Assembly (NCBI GenBank): GCA_021780395.1
Contig: JAJXYU010000028.1
Location: 1 to 6,340, forward strand
Direction of reading: 5' to 3'
DNA length: 6,340 nucleotides
Source of the DNA: Pseudomonadota bacterium
GTDB lineage: Bacteria > Pseudomonadota > Gammaproteobacteria > Steroidobacterales > Steroidobacteraceae
Part shown: positions 1 to 6,340 of the stretch, piece by piece
Position numbering within the stretch: position 1 is the first letter of the stretch
Layout: each line of letters starts with the position of its first letter
The notes under the pieces: generated by a model
Database searches by the model: none
Seen by the model: the letters and a program-made list of their open reading frames with translations, nothing else
Told to the model about the DNA's origin: nothing
Translations under genes and position numbers: made by a program

Positions 1-67
1 CTACCGGGGTGTCGGCGCGGCTCGTGCCGACTGCGTCACGTTTCCTGGATCGACCGGAATCCCGCGC
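1..67. other. Gene-free flank downstream of purB
   Basis: No coding sequence is supported here. The only structure is an imperfect small inverted repeat, GTCGGC at 11-16 and GCCGAC at 26-31, with a nine-base loop. It lies just past the purB stop, but reading the minus strand onward there is no run of T after it. It is therefore not a convincing intrinsic terminator for purB, and the window ends too soon to see what follows. Confidence 0.4.
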
Positions 68-1438
68 TCAGCGCGCGCGGCGCGCGAGCGTCGCGGCGAG
101 GCCGAGATAGGTCGCGGGTTCCATTCCCAGGAGCCGTTCGCGTTCCGCGGACGGCAGTTCGAGCGACGCGATGAAGTCGCGGATCGCCGCACGGTCGACC
201 GCGCGGCCGCGGCTGAACGTCTTCAAGCGCTCGTATGCGCCGCTGATCCCGTTCGCGCGCATCACGGTCTGGATCGCCTCCGCGAGCACCTCCCAGGCCG
301 CGTCGAGGTCGGCGCGGACGCGCGCCTCGTCGAGCGCGATCTTGCCGAGGCCCGCGAGCAGCGAGTCGTAGGCGAGCGCCGCATGTCCCAGCGCGACGCC
401 GAGGTTGCGCAGCACGGTCGAATCGGTCAGGTCGCGCTGCCAGCGGGATACCGGGAGCTTCTCGGCGAAGTGTCCGAGCAGCGCGTTCGCGATTCCGAGG
501 TTGCCCTCGGCGTTCTCGAAGTCGATCGGGTTGACCTTGTGCGGCATCGTCGAGGAACCCACCTCGCCGGGCACGACCCGCTGGCGGAAGTAACCGATCG
601 ACACGTAGCCCCACACGTCGCGCGCGAAATCGAGCAGGATCGTGTCGACGCGGATCACCCCGTGCGCGTACTCGGCGATCCAGTCGTGGGGCTCGATCTG
701 CGTCGTGTACGGATTCGGCTCCAGGCCGAGCGAGGCGACGAACGCGTCGCTGAGCGACGACCAATCCACCTGCGGGAGCGCCGCCACGTGCGCGTTGAAG
801 TTGCCGACCGCGCCGTTCAGCTTGCCGAGCACGCGCACCGCCTCGAGCGCGTCGCGCTGCCTGCCGAGCCGCGCGGCGAAGTTGGCCATCTCCTTGCCGA
901 CGGTCGTCGGGGTCGCGGGCTGGCCGTGGGTGCGCGCGAGCATCCCGCTGTCGGCGTACTTCACCGCGAGCGCCTCGAGCGCCGCGTGGATCGCGTCGAT
1001 CGCCGGCAGCAGCACCCGCGACCGCGCCGCGCGCAGCATCTGCGCATACGCGAGATTGTTCACGTCCTCGGAGGTGCAGGCGAAGTGCACCCATTCGAGG
1101 TGGGCCTGCGTGGCGCCGCGCGCGGCGAGCTCGTCGCGCAGCCACAGCTCGACGGCCTTCACGTCGTGATTCGTGCGGGCCTCGATCCGCTTGATCGCCT
1201 CGACGTCGGTCGGCGCCGGGTCGGCCGCGAGCGCGCCGAGCCACTGCCGGCACGCGTCGGGCAGGGATGCGAGCGGCGCGCGCGCGGGACCCGCGGCGAG
1301 CGCGAGCAGCCACGCGGCCTCGATGCGCGCCCGCTCGCGCATCAGTCCGGCTTCGCTGAAGATCTCGCGCAGCGGCGCGAGCTTCGCGCGGTAGCGGCCA
1401 TCGAGCGGAGAGAGCGCGTCGATCGAGGAATTCGACAT
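68..1438 (-). CDS. purB: Adenylosuccinate lyase PurB
   Basis: This cytosolic fumarase/aspartase-superfamily enzyme removes fumarate from SAICAR (to give AICAR) and from adenylosuccinate (to give AMP), so it acts twice in purine synthesis. The product has 456 residues, the same length as E. coli PurB, and matches it along its whole length from memory. Visible landmarks are the N-terminal SPLDGRY (residues 10-16), TNHDVKAVE (89-97), CTSED (121-125), RTHGQPATP (169-177, H171 being the catalytic general acid position) and the superfamily signature GSSTMPHKVNP (293-303, with S295 the catalytic serine). The ATG at 1436-1438 gives the canonical N-terminus, but no good Shine-Dalgarno sequence precedes it. 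The gene is transcribed away from nudL-mazG-hrpA, and the two units share a short intergenic region. It is complete, with no frameshift or missing key residue. The plus-strand open frame of 376 codons across it is a G+C artefact. Confidence 0.98.
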   Translation of the reverse strand: MSNSSIDALSPLDGRYRAKLAPLREIFSEAGLMRERARIEAAWLLALAAGPARAPLASLPDACRQWLGALAADPAPTDVEAIKRIEARTNHDVKAVELWLRDELAARGATQAHLEWVHFACTSEDVNNLAYAQMLRAARSRVLLPAIDAIHAALEALAVKYADSGMLARTHGQPATPTTVGKEMANFAARLGRQRDALEAVRVLGKLNGAVGNFNAHVAALPQVDWSSLSDAFVASLGLEPNPYTTQIEPHDWIAEYAHGVIRVDTILLDFARDVWGYVSIGYFRQRVVPGEVGSSTMPHKVNPIDFENAEGNLGIANALLGHFAEKLPVSRWQRDLTDSTVLRNLGVALGHAALAYDSLLAGLGKIALDEARVRADLDAAWEVLAEAIQTVMRANGISGAYERLKTFSRGRAVDRAAIRDFIASLELPSAERERLLGMEPATYLGLAATLARRAR

Positions 1439-1540
1439 CGGGATGCGGCGTCGCCGGGTGTTAGAATCTACGAAGTTTACCGCAATCGGAGCGCGCCGCG
1501 GAGGACCTCATGAGATGCGAACGCAGCAGGATCGCCGGCG
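1439..1540. promoter_or_regulatory. Divergent purB / nudL intergenic region with candidate -10 box
   Basis: This gap of about 100 bases between two divergent genes must hold start signals for both, unless they are read through from outside. It includes the only clearly A+T-richer patch nearby, about 1460-1490. On the plus strand TAGAAT (1462-1467) matches five of six bases of the sigma-70 -10 consensus, but I see no convincing -35 element at 16-18 bases upstream; TCGACA at 1432-1437 is about 24 bases away, which is too far. On the minus strand a TTGCGG followed 16 bases later by TAACAC is a weak candidate for purB. No PurR-like operator or riboswitch is evident. The assignment rests on position and a single hexamer, so it is tentative. 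Confidence 0.35.
1500..1505 (+). promoter_or_regulatory. Strong Shine-Dalgarno GGAGGA ahead of short leader frames
   Basis: GGAGGA is the best ribosome-binding sequence in the window, yet it lies 35 bases before the nudL start. It is better placed for two short frames: ATG at 1510 (16 codons, stop 1558-1560, overlapping the nudL start) and ATG at 1515 (27 codons, stop 1596-1598, spacing of 9 bases). The nudL frame itself cannot reach back to this site, because it has a stop at 1511-1513. The site could drive a leader peptide that couples translation into nudL, or it may be a chance purine run. Neither short peptide resembles anything I know. Confidence 0.3.
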
Positions 1541-2218
1541 ATGCCGCCGCGCCCGCCTGAGGGCAGGCCGGGAACCGTGCGCATCGATCGGGAGATGATC
1601 AAGCGGGCGCTGCGGCCGGATCCGTCGCCGCCGGACGAGGACATGGACTGGCTCCCCGAGACCGCGCCTGAGCTGCGCGCCCAGGTGCGCCGCGCGCTGC
1701 CGGTGAACCGGGTCGCCGCCGCGGTGCTCGTTCCCGTGGTCGAGCGCGACGGGGAATTCTCGCTGCTCCTGACCCAGCGCGCGAGCACGCTGCGCGATCA
1801 TGCCGGCCAGATCGCGTTTCCGGGGGGACGCATCGAGCCCGACGACCGCGACCCCTGGAGCGCCGCGCTGCGCGAAGCGCACGAAGAGATCGGTCTCGAG
1901 GCGTCGCGGGTCGAGTTCGCGGGGTATCTCCCGGATCACCTGATCGTGACCGGCTTTCGGGTGACGCCGGCGGTCGGGTTCGTCACCCCGGACTACCGCC
2001 TGCGGGTCGCCGCCGACGAGGTCGACGAGGCCTTCGAGGTGCCGCTCGCGTTCCTGTTCGACGCGACCAACCTGCGCGAGCGCGAGCGGCGGATCGGCGA
2101 GACGAGCTTCGCGGTCTACGACATCACCTACCAGGGGCGCCGGATCTGGGGCGCGACCGCCGGCATGGTGATGACCATGCGCCGGATGATGCTCGCGCAC
2201 GCGCGGGACGCGACGTGA
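1541..2218 (+). CDS. nudL: Nudix hydrolase, CoA pyrophosphatase family (NudL/YeaB-like)
   Basis: The family cleaves the pyrophosphate bond of CoA and its derivatives to 4'-phosphopantetheine plus 3',5'-ADP, a house-cleaning or CoA-turnover step in the cytosol. The 225-residue product has an N-terminal arm (1-55), then NRVAAAVLVPVV (56-67). The CoA-pyrophosphatase motif, LLTQR through AFPGG, is at 76-96. It runs into the Nudix box, which ends in LREAHEEIGL (110-119) with the metal-binding E112, E115 and E116. The spacing between GG and RE equals that in E. coli NudL and is longer than in classical Nudix boxes, as expected for this subfamily. The later VTGFRVTPAVGFV and IWGATAGMV stretches also fit. 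ATG 1541 follows AGGA at 1528-1531 with 9 bases between; GTG at 1577 is the only other plausible start. The stop overlaps the mazG start by four bases. The family is secure; the exact substrate is inferred. Confidence 0.93.
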   Translation: MPPRPPEGRPGTVRIDREMIKRALRPDPSPPDEDMDWLPETAPELRAQVRRALPVNRVAAAVLVPVVERDGEFSLLLTQRASTLRDHAGQIAFPGGRIEPDDRDPWSAALREAHEEIGLEASRVEFAGYLPDHLIVTGFRVTPAVGFVTPDYRLRVAADEVDEAFEVPLAFLFDATNLRERERRIGETSFAVYDITYQGRRIWGATAGMVMTMRRMMLAHARDAT

Positions 2219-3003
2219 CGCGGCCGATCGATCGGCTGCTCGCGATCATGGAGCGGCTGCGGGCGGCGGACGGCTGCCCGTGGGACCGCGCCCAACGCTT
2301 CGCGACGATCGCGCCATACACGATCGAAGAGGCGTACGAAGTCGCCGATGCGATCGATCGCGGCGATCTCGACGCGCTGCGGGACGAGCTCGGGGATCTG
2401 CTGTTCCAGGTGGTGTTCCACGCCGAGATCGCCCGCGAGGCCGGCCGGTTCGACTTCGACGCGGTCGCCGACGCGATCGCGACGAAGCTGGTGCGCCGCC
2501 ATCCGCACGTGTTCGGCGGCGAGTCGGTCGCCGGAATCGAGGCGCAGGCGGATGCCTGGGAACGGATCAAGGGCGACGAGCGCGATGCCGCGACCGGGGG
2601 CCGGGCGAGCCTCGTCGACGGAGTGCCGCTCGCGCTGCCGGCGCTCGCGCGGACCCACAAGCTCGGACGGCGCGCGGCCCGCGCCGGGTTCGACTTCCGC
2701 GACGCGGCCGCGGCCGCTGCGAAGGTGCGCGAGGAACTCGCCGAGGCGCTCGACGCCGACGCGCGCGAGCGCGATCGACCCGGACGGGTGACCGAGGAAG
2801 TCGGCGACCTGTTGTTCGCGGCCGCGAATCTCGCGCGCAAGCTCGGGGTCGAGCCGGAGGCGGCGCTGCGGGCGGCGAACGGGAAATTCGAACGGCGGAT
2901 CCGACGGATGGAAGCGTACGCGGCCGAGCAGTCGACCCCGCTCGATCAGCTCGATCTCGCCGCGCAAGAGGCGCTCTGGATCCGGGCGAAGCGCGAGGAA
3001 TGA
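2215..3003 (+). CDS. mazG: Nucleoside triphosphate pyrophosphohydrolase MazG
   Basis: MazG hydrolyses (d)NTPs to the monophosphate and pyrophosphate. In E. coli it also lowers ppGpp during starvation and interacts with the GTPase Era. The protein has 262 residues, one fewer than E. coli MazG, with the usual two tandem all-alpha MazG domains. The first has IDRLL (5-9), GCPWD (20-24), EEAYEV (38-43) and ELGDLLFQVVF (58-68). RRHPHVF (94-100) and a WERIK segment (115-119) lead into the second, with EELAE (173-177), EEVGDLLF (194-201) and KFERR near the end. The acidic metal-binding sets are intact in both domains, including the C-terminal one, which carries the activity in the E. coli enzyme. The start is GTG 2215, sharing GTGA with the nudL stop, with GGGA at 2205-2208 six bases upstream. 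Its own stop overlaps the hrpA ATG as ATGA. There is no mazEF toxin-antitoxin pair beside it, so the E. coli relA-mazEF-mazG arrangement is not kept. Confidence 0.97.
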   Translation: MTRPIDRLLAIMERLRAADGCPWDRAQRFATIAPYTIEEAYEVADAIDRGDLDALRDELGDLLFQVVFHAEIAREAGRFDFDAVADAIATKLVRRHPHVFGGESVAGIEAQADAWERIKGDERDAATGGRASLVDGVPLALPALARTHKLGRRAARAGFDFRDAAAAAAKVREELAEALDADARERDRPGRVTEEVGDLLFAAANLARKLGVEPEAALRAANGKFERRIRRMEAYAAEQSTPLDQLDLAAQEALWIRAKREE

Positions 3004-6000
3004 CGAGGCTCCGTCGGCCGCGCCGAGCCGGCGACGCCGCTCGCCGCCGCGCGACCCTGCGGCGCGAGTCGCGCCCGCGCCTGCGCTGCGACCCGGCGTT
3101 GCCGATCGCGGCGAAGCATGCCGAGATCGTCGCACGCCTGCGGGTCGAGCCGATCCTGATCGTGGTCGGCGAGACCGGGTCGGGCAAGAGCACGCAGCTG
3201 CCGCAGTTCTGCCTCGAGGCGGGGCGCGGGATCGAGGGCCAGATCGCCCACACCCAGCCCCGCCGGCTCGCCGCCCGTGCGCTCGCGCAGCGCCTCGCCG
3301 AGGAGTTGCGCGAACCCGTCGGGCGCACGGTCGGTTACCGGGTGCGCTTTGCCGATCAGGTGTCCGAGGCGACGCGCGTCGTGCTGATGACCGACGGCGT
3401 ACTGCTCGCGGAGCTCGCGCGCGACCGCGAACTGCGCCGCTACGACACCTTGATCATCGACGAGGCGCATGAACGCAGCTTGAACGTCGACCTGCTGCTC
3501 GGCATCGCCAAGCGCCTGCTCGCGGTACGCGCGGACCTGCGGGTGATCGTGACCTCGGCGACGCTCGACGTCGATCGACTGGTGACGTTCTTCGGCGGCG
3601 CGCCGGTGATCGACGTCGGCGGGCGTGGTCACCCGGTCGAGGTGCGCACCGTGGCGCCGGCGGACCGGGAGGAAGAGCCCGACCTGCCGACCGCGGTGCT
3701 GGCGGCGCTCCGGACGATCGAAGCCGACCCCGGACCGGGCGGCGCGGGTGACGTGCTCGCGTTCCTGCCGGGCGAGCGGGAGATCGCCGACGTCGGCGAG
3801 CTGCTCGAGCGGGAGGTCGGCGACGCGTTCGAGATCGTCCCGCTGTACTCGCGACTCGCGTGGGAGCGGCAACGGCGGGTCTTCGAGCCGGGTCCGCGGC
3901 GGCGGATCGTGCTCGCGACGAACGTCGCGGAAACCTCGCTCACGGTGCCCGGGATCCGCGCGGTGATCGATTCCGGGCTCGCCCGGATCAGCCGCTACGA
4001 CGCGCGCAGCCGCCTGCAGCGCCTGCCGATCGAGAAGATCTCTCGCGCGAGCGCGGAGCAGCGCAAGGGTCGGTGTGGACGGATCGGCCCGGGCTTGTGC
4101 GTCCGGTTGTACGACGAGGCCGATCTCGAGGCCCGGCCGGCATACACCTTGCCGGAGATCCTGCGGACCCATCTCGCGGCGCTGCTGCTTCGGCTCGCGG
4201 CCGACGAGCTCGGCGCCGCCGAGGCGTTTCCGTTCGTGGACCCGCCGGACCGGCGCGCGCTCCTCGAGGGCTACCGGCTCCTGCAGGAACTCGGCGCGCT
4301 CGATCCGGAGCGCCGGATCACCGCGCTCGGCCGGGCGATGGCGCGCCTGCCGCTCGACCCGCGTTTGGCGCGAGCCCTCGTCGAGAGCCGCCGTTTCCAC
4401 GCCGAGGCCGAGGTGCTCGCGATCGTTGCCGGGCTCAGCGTACCGGAGACGCGGCTTGCCGCGGGCACCGGTACGGCCACGGGCACCGGTACGGCCGCGG
4501 GCGGCGGTGTTGCCGCGGGCACGGGTACGGCGGCGTCGCCGACGGCGGAGCATCCGAAATCGCAGTTCCTCGACCTGCTGCAGCTGTGGAACGCCTACCA
4601 GGCCGCGCGGCGGAGCTCGCGCCGGGCGCTGCGCGAGTGGTGCCGCGAGCGCGGCCAGTCGCTGCTGCGCCTCGGCGAGTGGGAGGACGTGCACGCGCAG
4701 CTGTGCGAGCGCGCGGCCGAGATCGGCGTACGGGCGGGCGAGCGCACCGCGTCTTACGCGATGATCCACCGCGCGCTGCTCGCCGGCTTCTGCGCGATCG
4801 TCGGCGTGCGCGCGGAGGAAGGCGTCTACATCGGGCCGCGTGGTCTGCGCTTCCGGTTGTTCCCAGGATCGGCGATCGCGCGACGCCGTCCGCGCTGGGT
4901 GATGGCGGCCGATGTCGTCGAGACCCGCCGGGTCTACGCGCGCCGGATCGCCGAGATCGACCCGGGGTGGATCGAGACCGCGGCGGCCCCGTTGATCAAG
5001 CGCGAGTACATCGACGTCGACTGGGACGAGCGCCGCGGGGAGGTGGTCGCGCGCGAACGTTCGAGCCTCCACGGGCTCGTGATCGCGCAGCGGCGCGTGA
5101 ACTACGGCCCGATCGCGCCCGCCGAGGCCCGGCAGGTATTCGTGCGCGAGGCCCTGGTGCACGGCCGGCTCGCGTCGCGTCCCGACTGGCTGGTCGCGAA
5201 CGACGCGGCGCTCACCGCGGCGCGGGCGATCGAGGATCGATTGCGCACCCGCGGTCTCGTGACCGAGGCGGAGGGGCTGGTCGCGTGTTACGAGCGCCGC
5301 CTGCCGCCGCAGGTCTCCTCGGGCGCGACCCTCGATCGCTTCACCCGCAAGCTCGACCCCACGGGCCTCGCGCGCCTGCGGCTCGGGGAGGAGGAGGTCT
5401 TCGCGCGCCGTCCGGATCCCGGCGCGCTCGCGGCGTTCCCGGCGCGCGCGGCGATCGGCCCGCTGGCGTTCGACGTCGAGTACCGGTTCGCACCGGGTGA
5501 CCCGCGCGACGGGGCGACGCTGCGGGTTCCCGCGATCGTGTTGCCGGTGCTCACCACACCGGCGCTCGCCGCCGCGATCCCGGGACTCGCGCGGCCGAGG
5601 GTCGAAGCCTGGATGCGGGCGCTGCCGAAGGACGCGCGCCGGCGGTTGATCCCGATCGCGGCGACCGCGGCGCGTTTCCTCGATGAGGCGGGGCCTGGCG
5701 CGGCGACGTCCGATGCGCTCGCCGCCTGGTTGCGATCACGCGTCGGACTGGCCGCGGACACGGTCGGCGCCTCGGCCGGCGAGGTGCCCGCGTGGCTCCT
5801 GCCGCGGGTCGCGGTCATCGACGCGGACGGCGAACTCGCCTGCGATACCGATCTCGCGCGATTGCGGGCGGTGAGCGCGGCCGCATCGGGCGCGGCGCTG
5901 CGGCGGGTCGCGGCCGAGCACCATCCGCACGCCTGGGATCGGTTCGAGATCGAGTCGCTGCCGCGCACCGTCGAGATCGACACGCCGAGCGGCCCGCTCA

Positions 6001-6340
6001 CGCTGCATCCGGCGCTCGCCTGGGACGAGGGGATGATCCGCGTCGCCTTCGAGCGCTCGGCCGAGCAGGCGGTCCACCGGCATCGGATCGGCGCCACCCG
6101 GCTCGCGATCCGGGCGCTGGGACGCGCGGCGCGCGAGGCGGCGCGCGAGGTTCACGAGGATGCGCCGCTGATGCTCGGCGCGAGCCCCTACGTCGAGGCG
6201 ACGCTCGTGGTCGATGGGCTGGTCGCGGCGGCGACGCGGCGCGCGTGCTTCGGCGACGACGAGCCACCGCGAACGCGCGCGGCGTTCGAGGCCGGGATCG
6301 CCGCCGGGCGCGCGCGGCTCGCCGCCGTGCTCACGGCAGC
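3000..6340 (+). CDS. hrpA: ATP-dependent RNA helicase HrpA (DEAH box), 3' end outside the window
   Basis: HrpA is a bacterial DEAH-box 3'-to-5' RNA helicase; in E. coli it is linked to fimbrial mRNA processing and to rescue of collided ribosomes. The frame is open for 1113 codons to the edge; E. coli HrpA is about 1300 residues, so probably 140-190 are missing. Motifs in order: Walker A GETGSGKST (57-65), TQPRR (85-89), TDGVLL (131-136), DEAH (154-157), SAT (186-188), FLPGE (255-259), TNVAETSLT (307-315) and QRKGRCGR (354-361). The RKGRCGR form is typical of bacterial HrpA. Helicase-associated and OB-like regions follow (about 400-700), then the bacterial C-terminal DUF3418 region from about 760. 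An Ala/Gly/Thr repeat (488-511) replaces a conserved segment. The N-terminus is short and Arg-rich, with only 56 residues before Walker A. ATG 3000 overlaps the mazG stop; GAGGA directly abuts it, so translation is probably coupled. Confidence 0.96.
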   Translation, partial: MTRLRRPRRAGDAARRRATLRRESRPRLRCDPALPIAAKHAEIVARLRVEPILIVVGETGSGKSTQLPQFCLEAGRGIEGQIAHTQPRRLAARALAQRLAEELREPVGRTVGYRVRFADQVSEATRVVLMTDGVLLAELARDRELRRYDTLIIDEAHERSLNVDLLLGIAKRLLAVRADLRVIVTSATLDVDRLVTFFGGAPVIDVGGRGHPVEVRTVAPADREEEPDLPTAVLAALRTIEADPGPGGAGDVLAFLPGEREIADVGELLEREVGDAFEIVPLYSRLAWERQRRVFEPGPRRRIVLATNVAETSLTVPGIRAVIDSGLARISRYDARSRLQRLPIEKISRASAEQRKGRCGRIGPGLCVRLYDEADLEARPAYTLPEILRTHLAALLLRLAADELGAAEAFPFVDPPDRRALLEGYRLLQELGALDPERRITALGRAMARLPLDPRLARALVESRRFHAEAEVLAIVAGLSVPETRLAAGTGTATGTGTAAGGGVAAGTGTAASPTAEHPKSQFLDLLQLWNAYQAARRSSRRALREWCRERGQSLLRLGEWEDVHAQLCERAAEIGVRAGERTASYAMIHRALLAGFCAIVGVRAEEGVYIGPRGLRFRLFPGSAIARRRPRWVMAADVVETRRVYARRIAEIDPGWIETAAAPLIKREYIDVDWDERRGEVVARERSSLHGLVIAQRRVNYGPIAPAEARQVFVREALVHGRLASRPDWLVANDAALTAARAIEDRLRTRGLVTEAEGLVACYERRLPPQVSSGATLDRFTRKLDPTGLARLRLGEEEVFARRPDPGALAAFPARAAIGPLAFDVEYRFAPGDPRDGATLRVPAIVLPVLTTPALAAAIPGLARPRVEAWMRALPKDARRRLIPIAATAARFLDEAGPGAATSDALAAWLRSRVGLAADTVGASAGEVPAWLLPRVAVIDADGELACDTDLARLRAVSAAASGAALRRVAAEHHPHAWDRFEIESLPRTVEIDTPSGPLTLHPALAWDEGMIRVAFERSAEQAVHRHRIGATRLAIRALGRAAREAAREVHEDAPLMLGASPYVEATLVVDGLVAAATRRACFGDDEPPRTRAAFEAGIAAGRARLAAVLTA
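4461..4532 (+). repeat. Four tandem 18-base repeats inside hrpA
   Basis: The unit is GCGGGCACCGGTACGGCC. Copy 1 is 4461-4478, copy 2 4479-4496 (one base different), copy 3 4497-4514 (five differences) and copy 4 4515-4532 (two differences). Because the unit is six codons, the hrpA frame is kept; the copies encode AGTGTA, TGTGTA, AGGGVA and AGTGTA (residues 488-511). The array interrupts the conserved part of HrpA between LSV (about 479-481) and the QLWN segment (W530). Being a multiple of three, the array could grow or shrink by slippage without breaking the protein. The near identity of copies 1 and 2 suggests a recent duplication, with copy 3 older or diverged. Confidence 0.95.

Noticed and set aside
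11..31. Possible purB terminator hairpin
   Set aside because: Six-base stem, nine-base loop and no following T run on the minus strand, so it is too weak to call.
383..1513. 376-codon plus-strand frame opposite purB
   Set aside because: It is the complement of a fully conserved PurB and has no domain I recognise.
2223..2236. Perfect 14-base palindrome GCCGATCGATCGGC just inside mazG
   Set aside because: It encodes the PIDR residues of the conserved MazG N-terminus (E. coli also has IDRLL), and GATCG is frequent throughout this G+C-rich window. A chance palindrome is the simpler reading.
2215..3003. A MazG-linked toxin-antitoxin or phage-defence locus
   Set aside because: No mazE, mazF, relA or defence gene adjoins it. 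The protein is the full two-domain housekeeping MazG rather than a short single-domain phage type.
2946..5162. 738-codon open frame antisense to hrpA
   Set aside because: The translation is Arg/Ala/Asp/His-rich with no recognisable motif and lies opposite a clear HrpA. Long antisense frames are expected at this G+C content.
3860..5500. 546-codon plus-strand frame overlapping hrpA
   Set aside because: It is a shifted frame within hrpA, dominated by Arg/Gly/Ala/Pro, while the HrpA frame carries all helicase motifs through the same bases.

Overview
The window is ordinary chromosomal housekeeping DNA from a very GC-rich bacterium (roughly 70% G+C by eye). The proteins resemble, as I recall them, Escherichia coli PurB (same length, 456 residues, catalytic residues at the same numbers), NudL/YeaB, MazG and the long bacterial form of HrpA. 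That points to a gamma- or betaproteobacterium; I cannot place it more closely from these genes. I see no tRNA, rRNA, insertion sequence, phage gene, CRISPR array or toxin-antitoxin pair.

Layout: positions 1-67 hold no gene. purB (adenylosuccinate lyase) lies on the minus strand at 68-1438. A gap of about 100 bases (1439-1540) separates it from a divergent plus-strand cluster: a CoA-pyrophosphatase-type Nudix hydrolase (nudL, 1541-2218), mazG (2215-3003) and hrpA (3000 to the window edge, 3' end cut off). The three genes overlap by four bases at each junction (GTGA, then ATGA), so they almost certainly form one translationally coupled operon. The high G+C leaves long spurious open frames, including a 738-codon one antisense to hrpA, none of which looks like a real protein.

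Functionally, purB makes AMP and an IMP-pathway intermediate. NudL and MazG are house-cleaning pyrophosphohydrolases acting on CoA-type and NTP substrates, and HrpA is a DEAH-box RNA helicase linked in E. coli to mRNA processing and rescue of stalled ribosomes. Coupling the two nucleotide hydrolases to the helicase is suggestive but may be only a positional association.

The most unusual item is inside hrpA: an in-frame array of four 18-base repeats coding for an Ala/Gly/Thr stretch. It sits where HrpA proteins normally carry a conserved QDPRERP-type segment, at the entry to the helicase-associated domain. I found no new multi-gene system.
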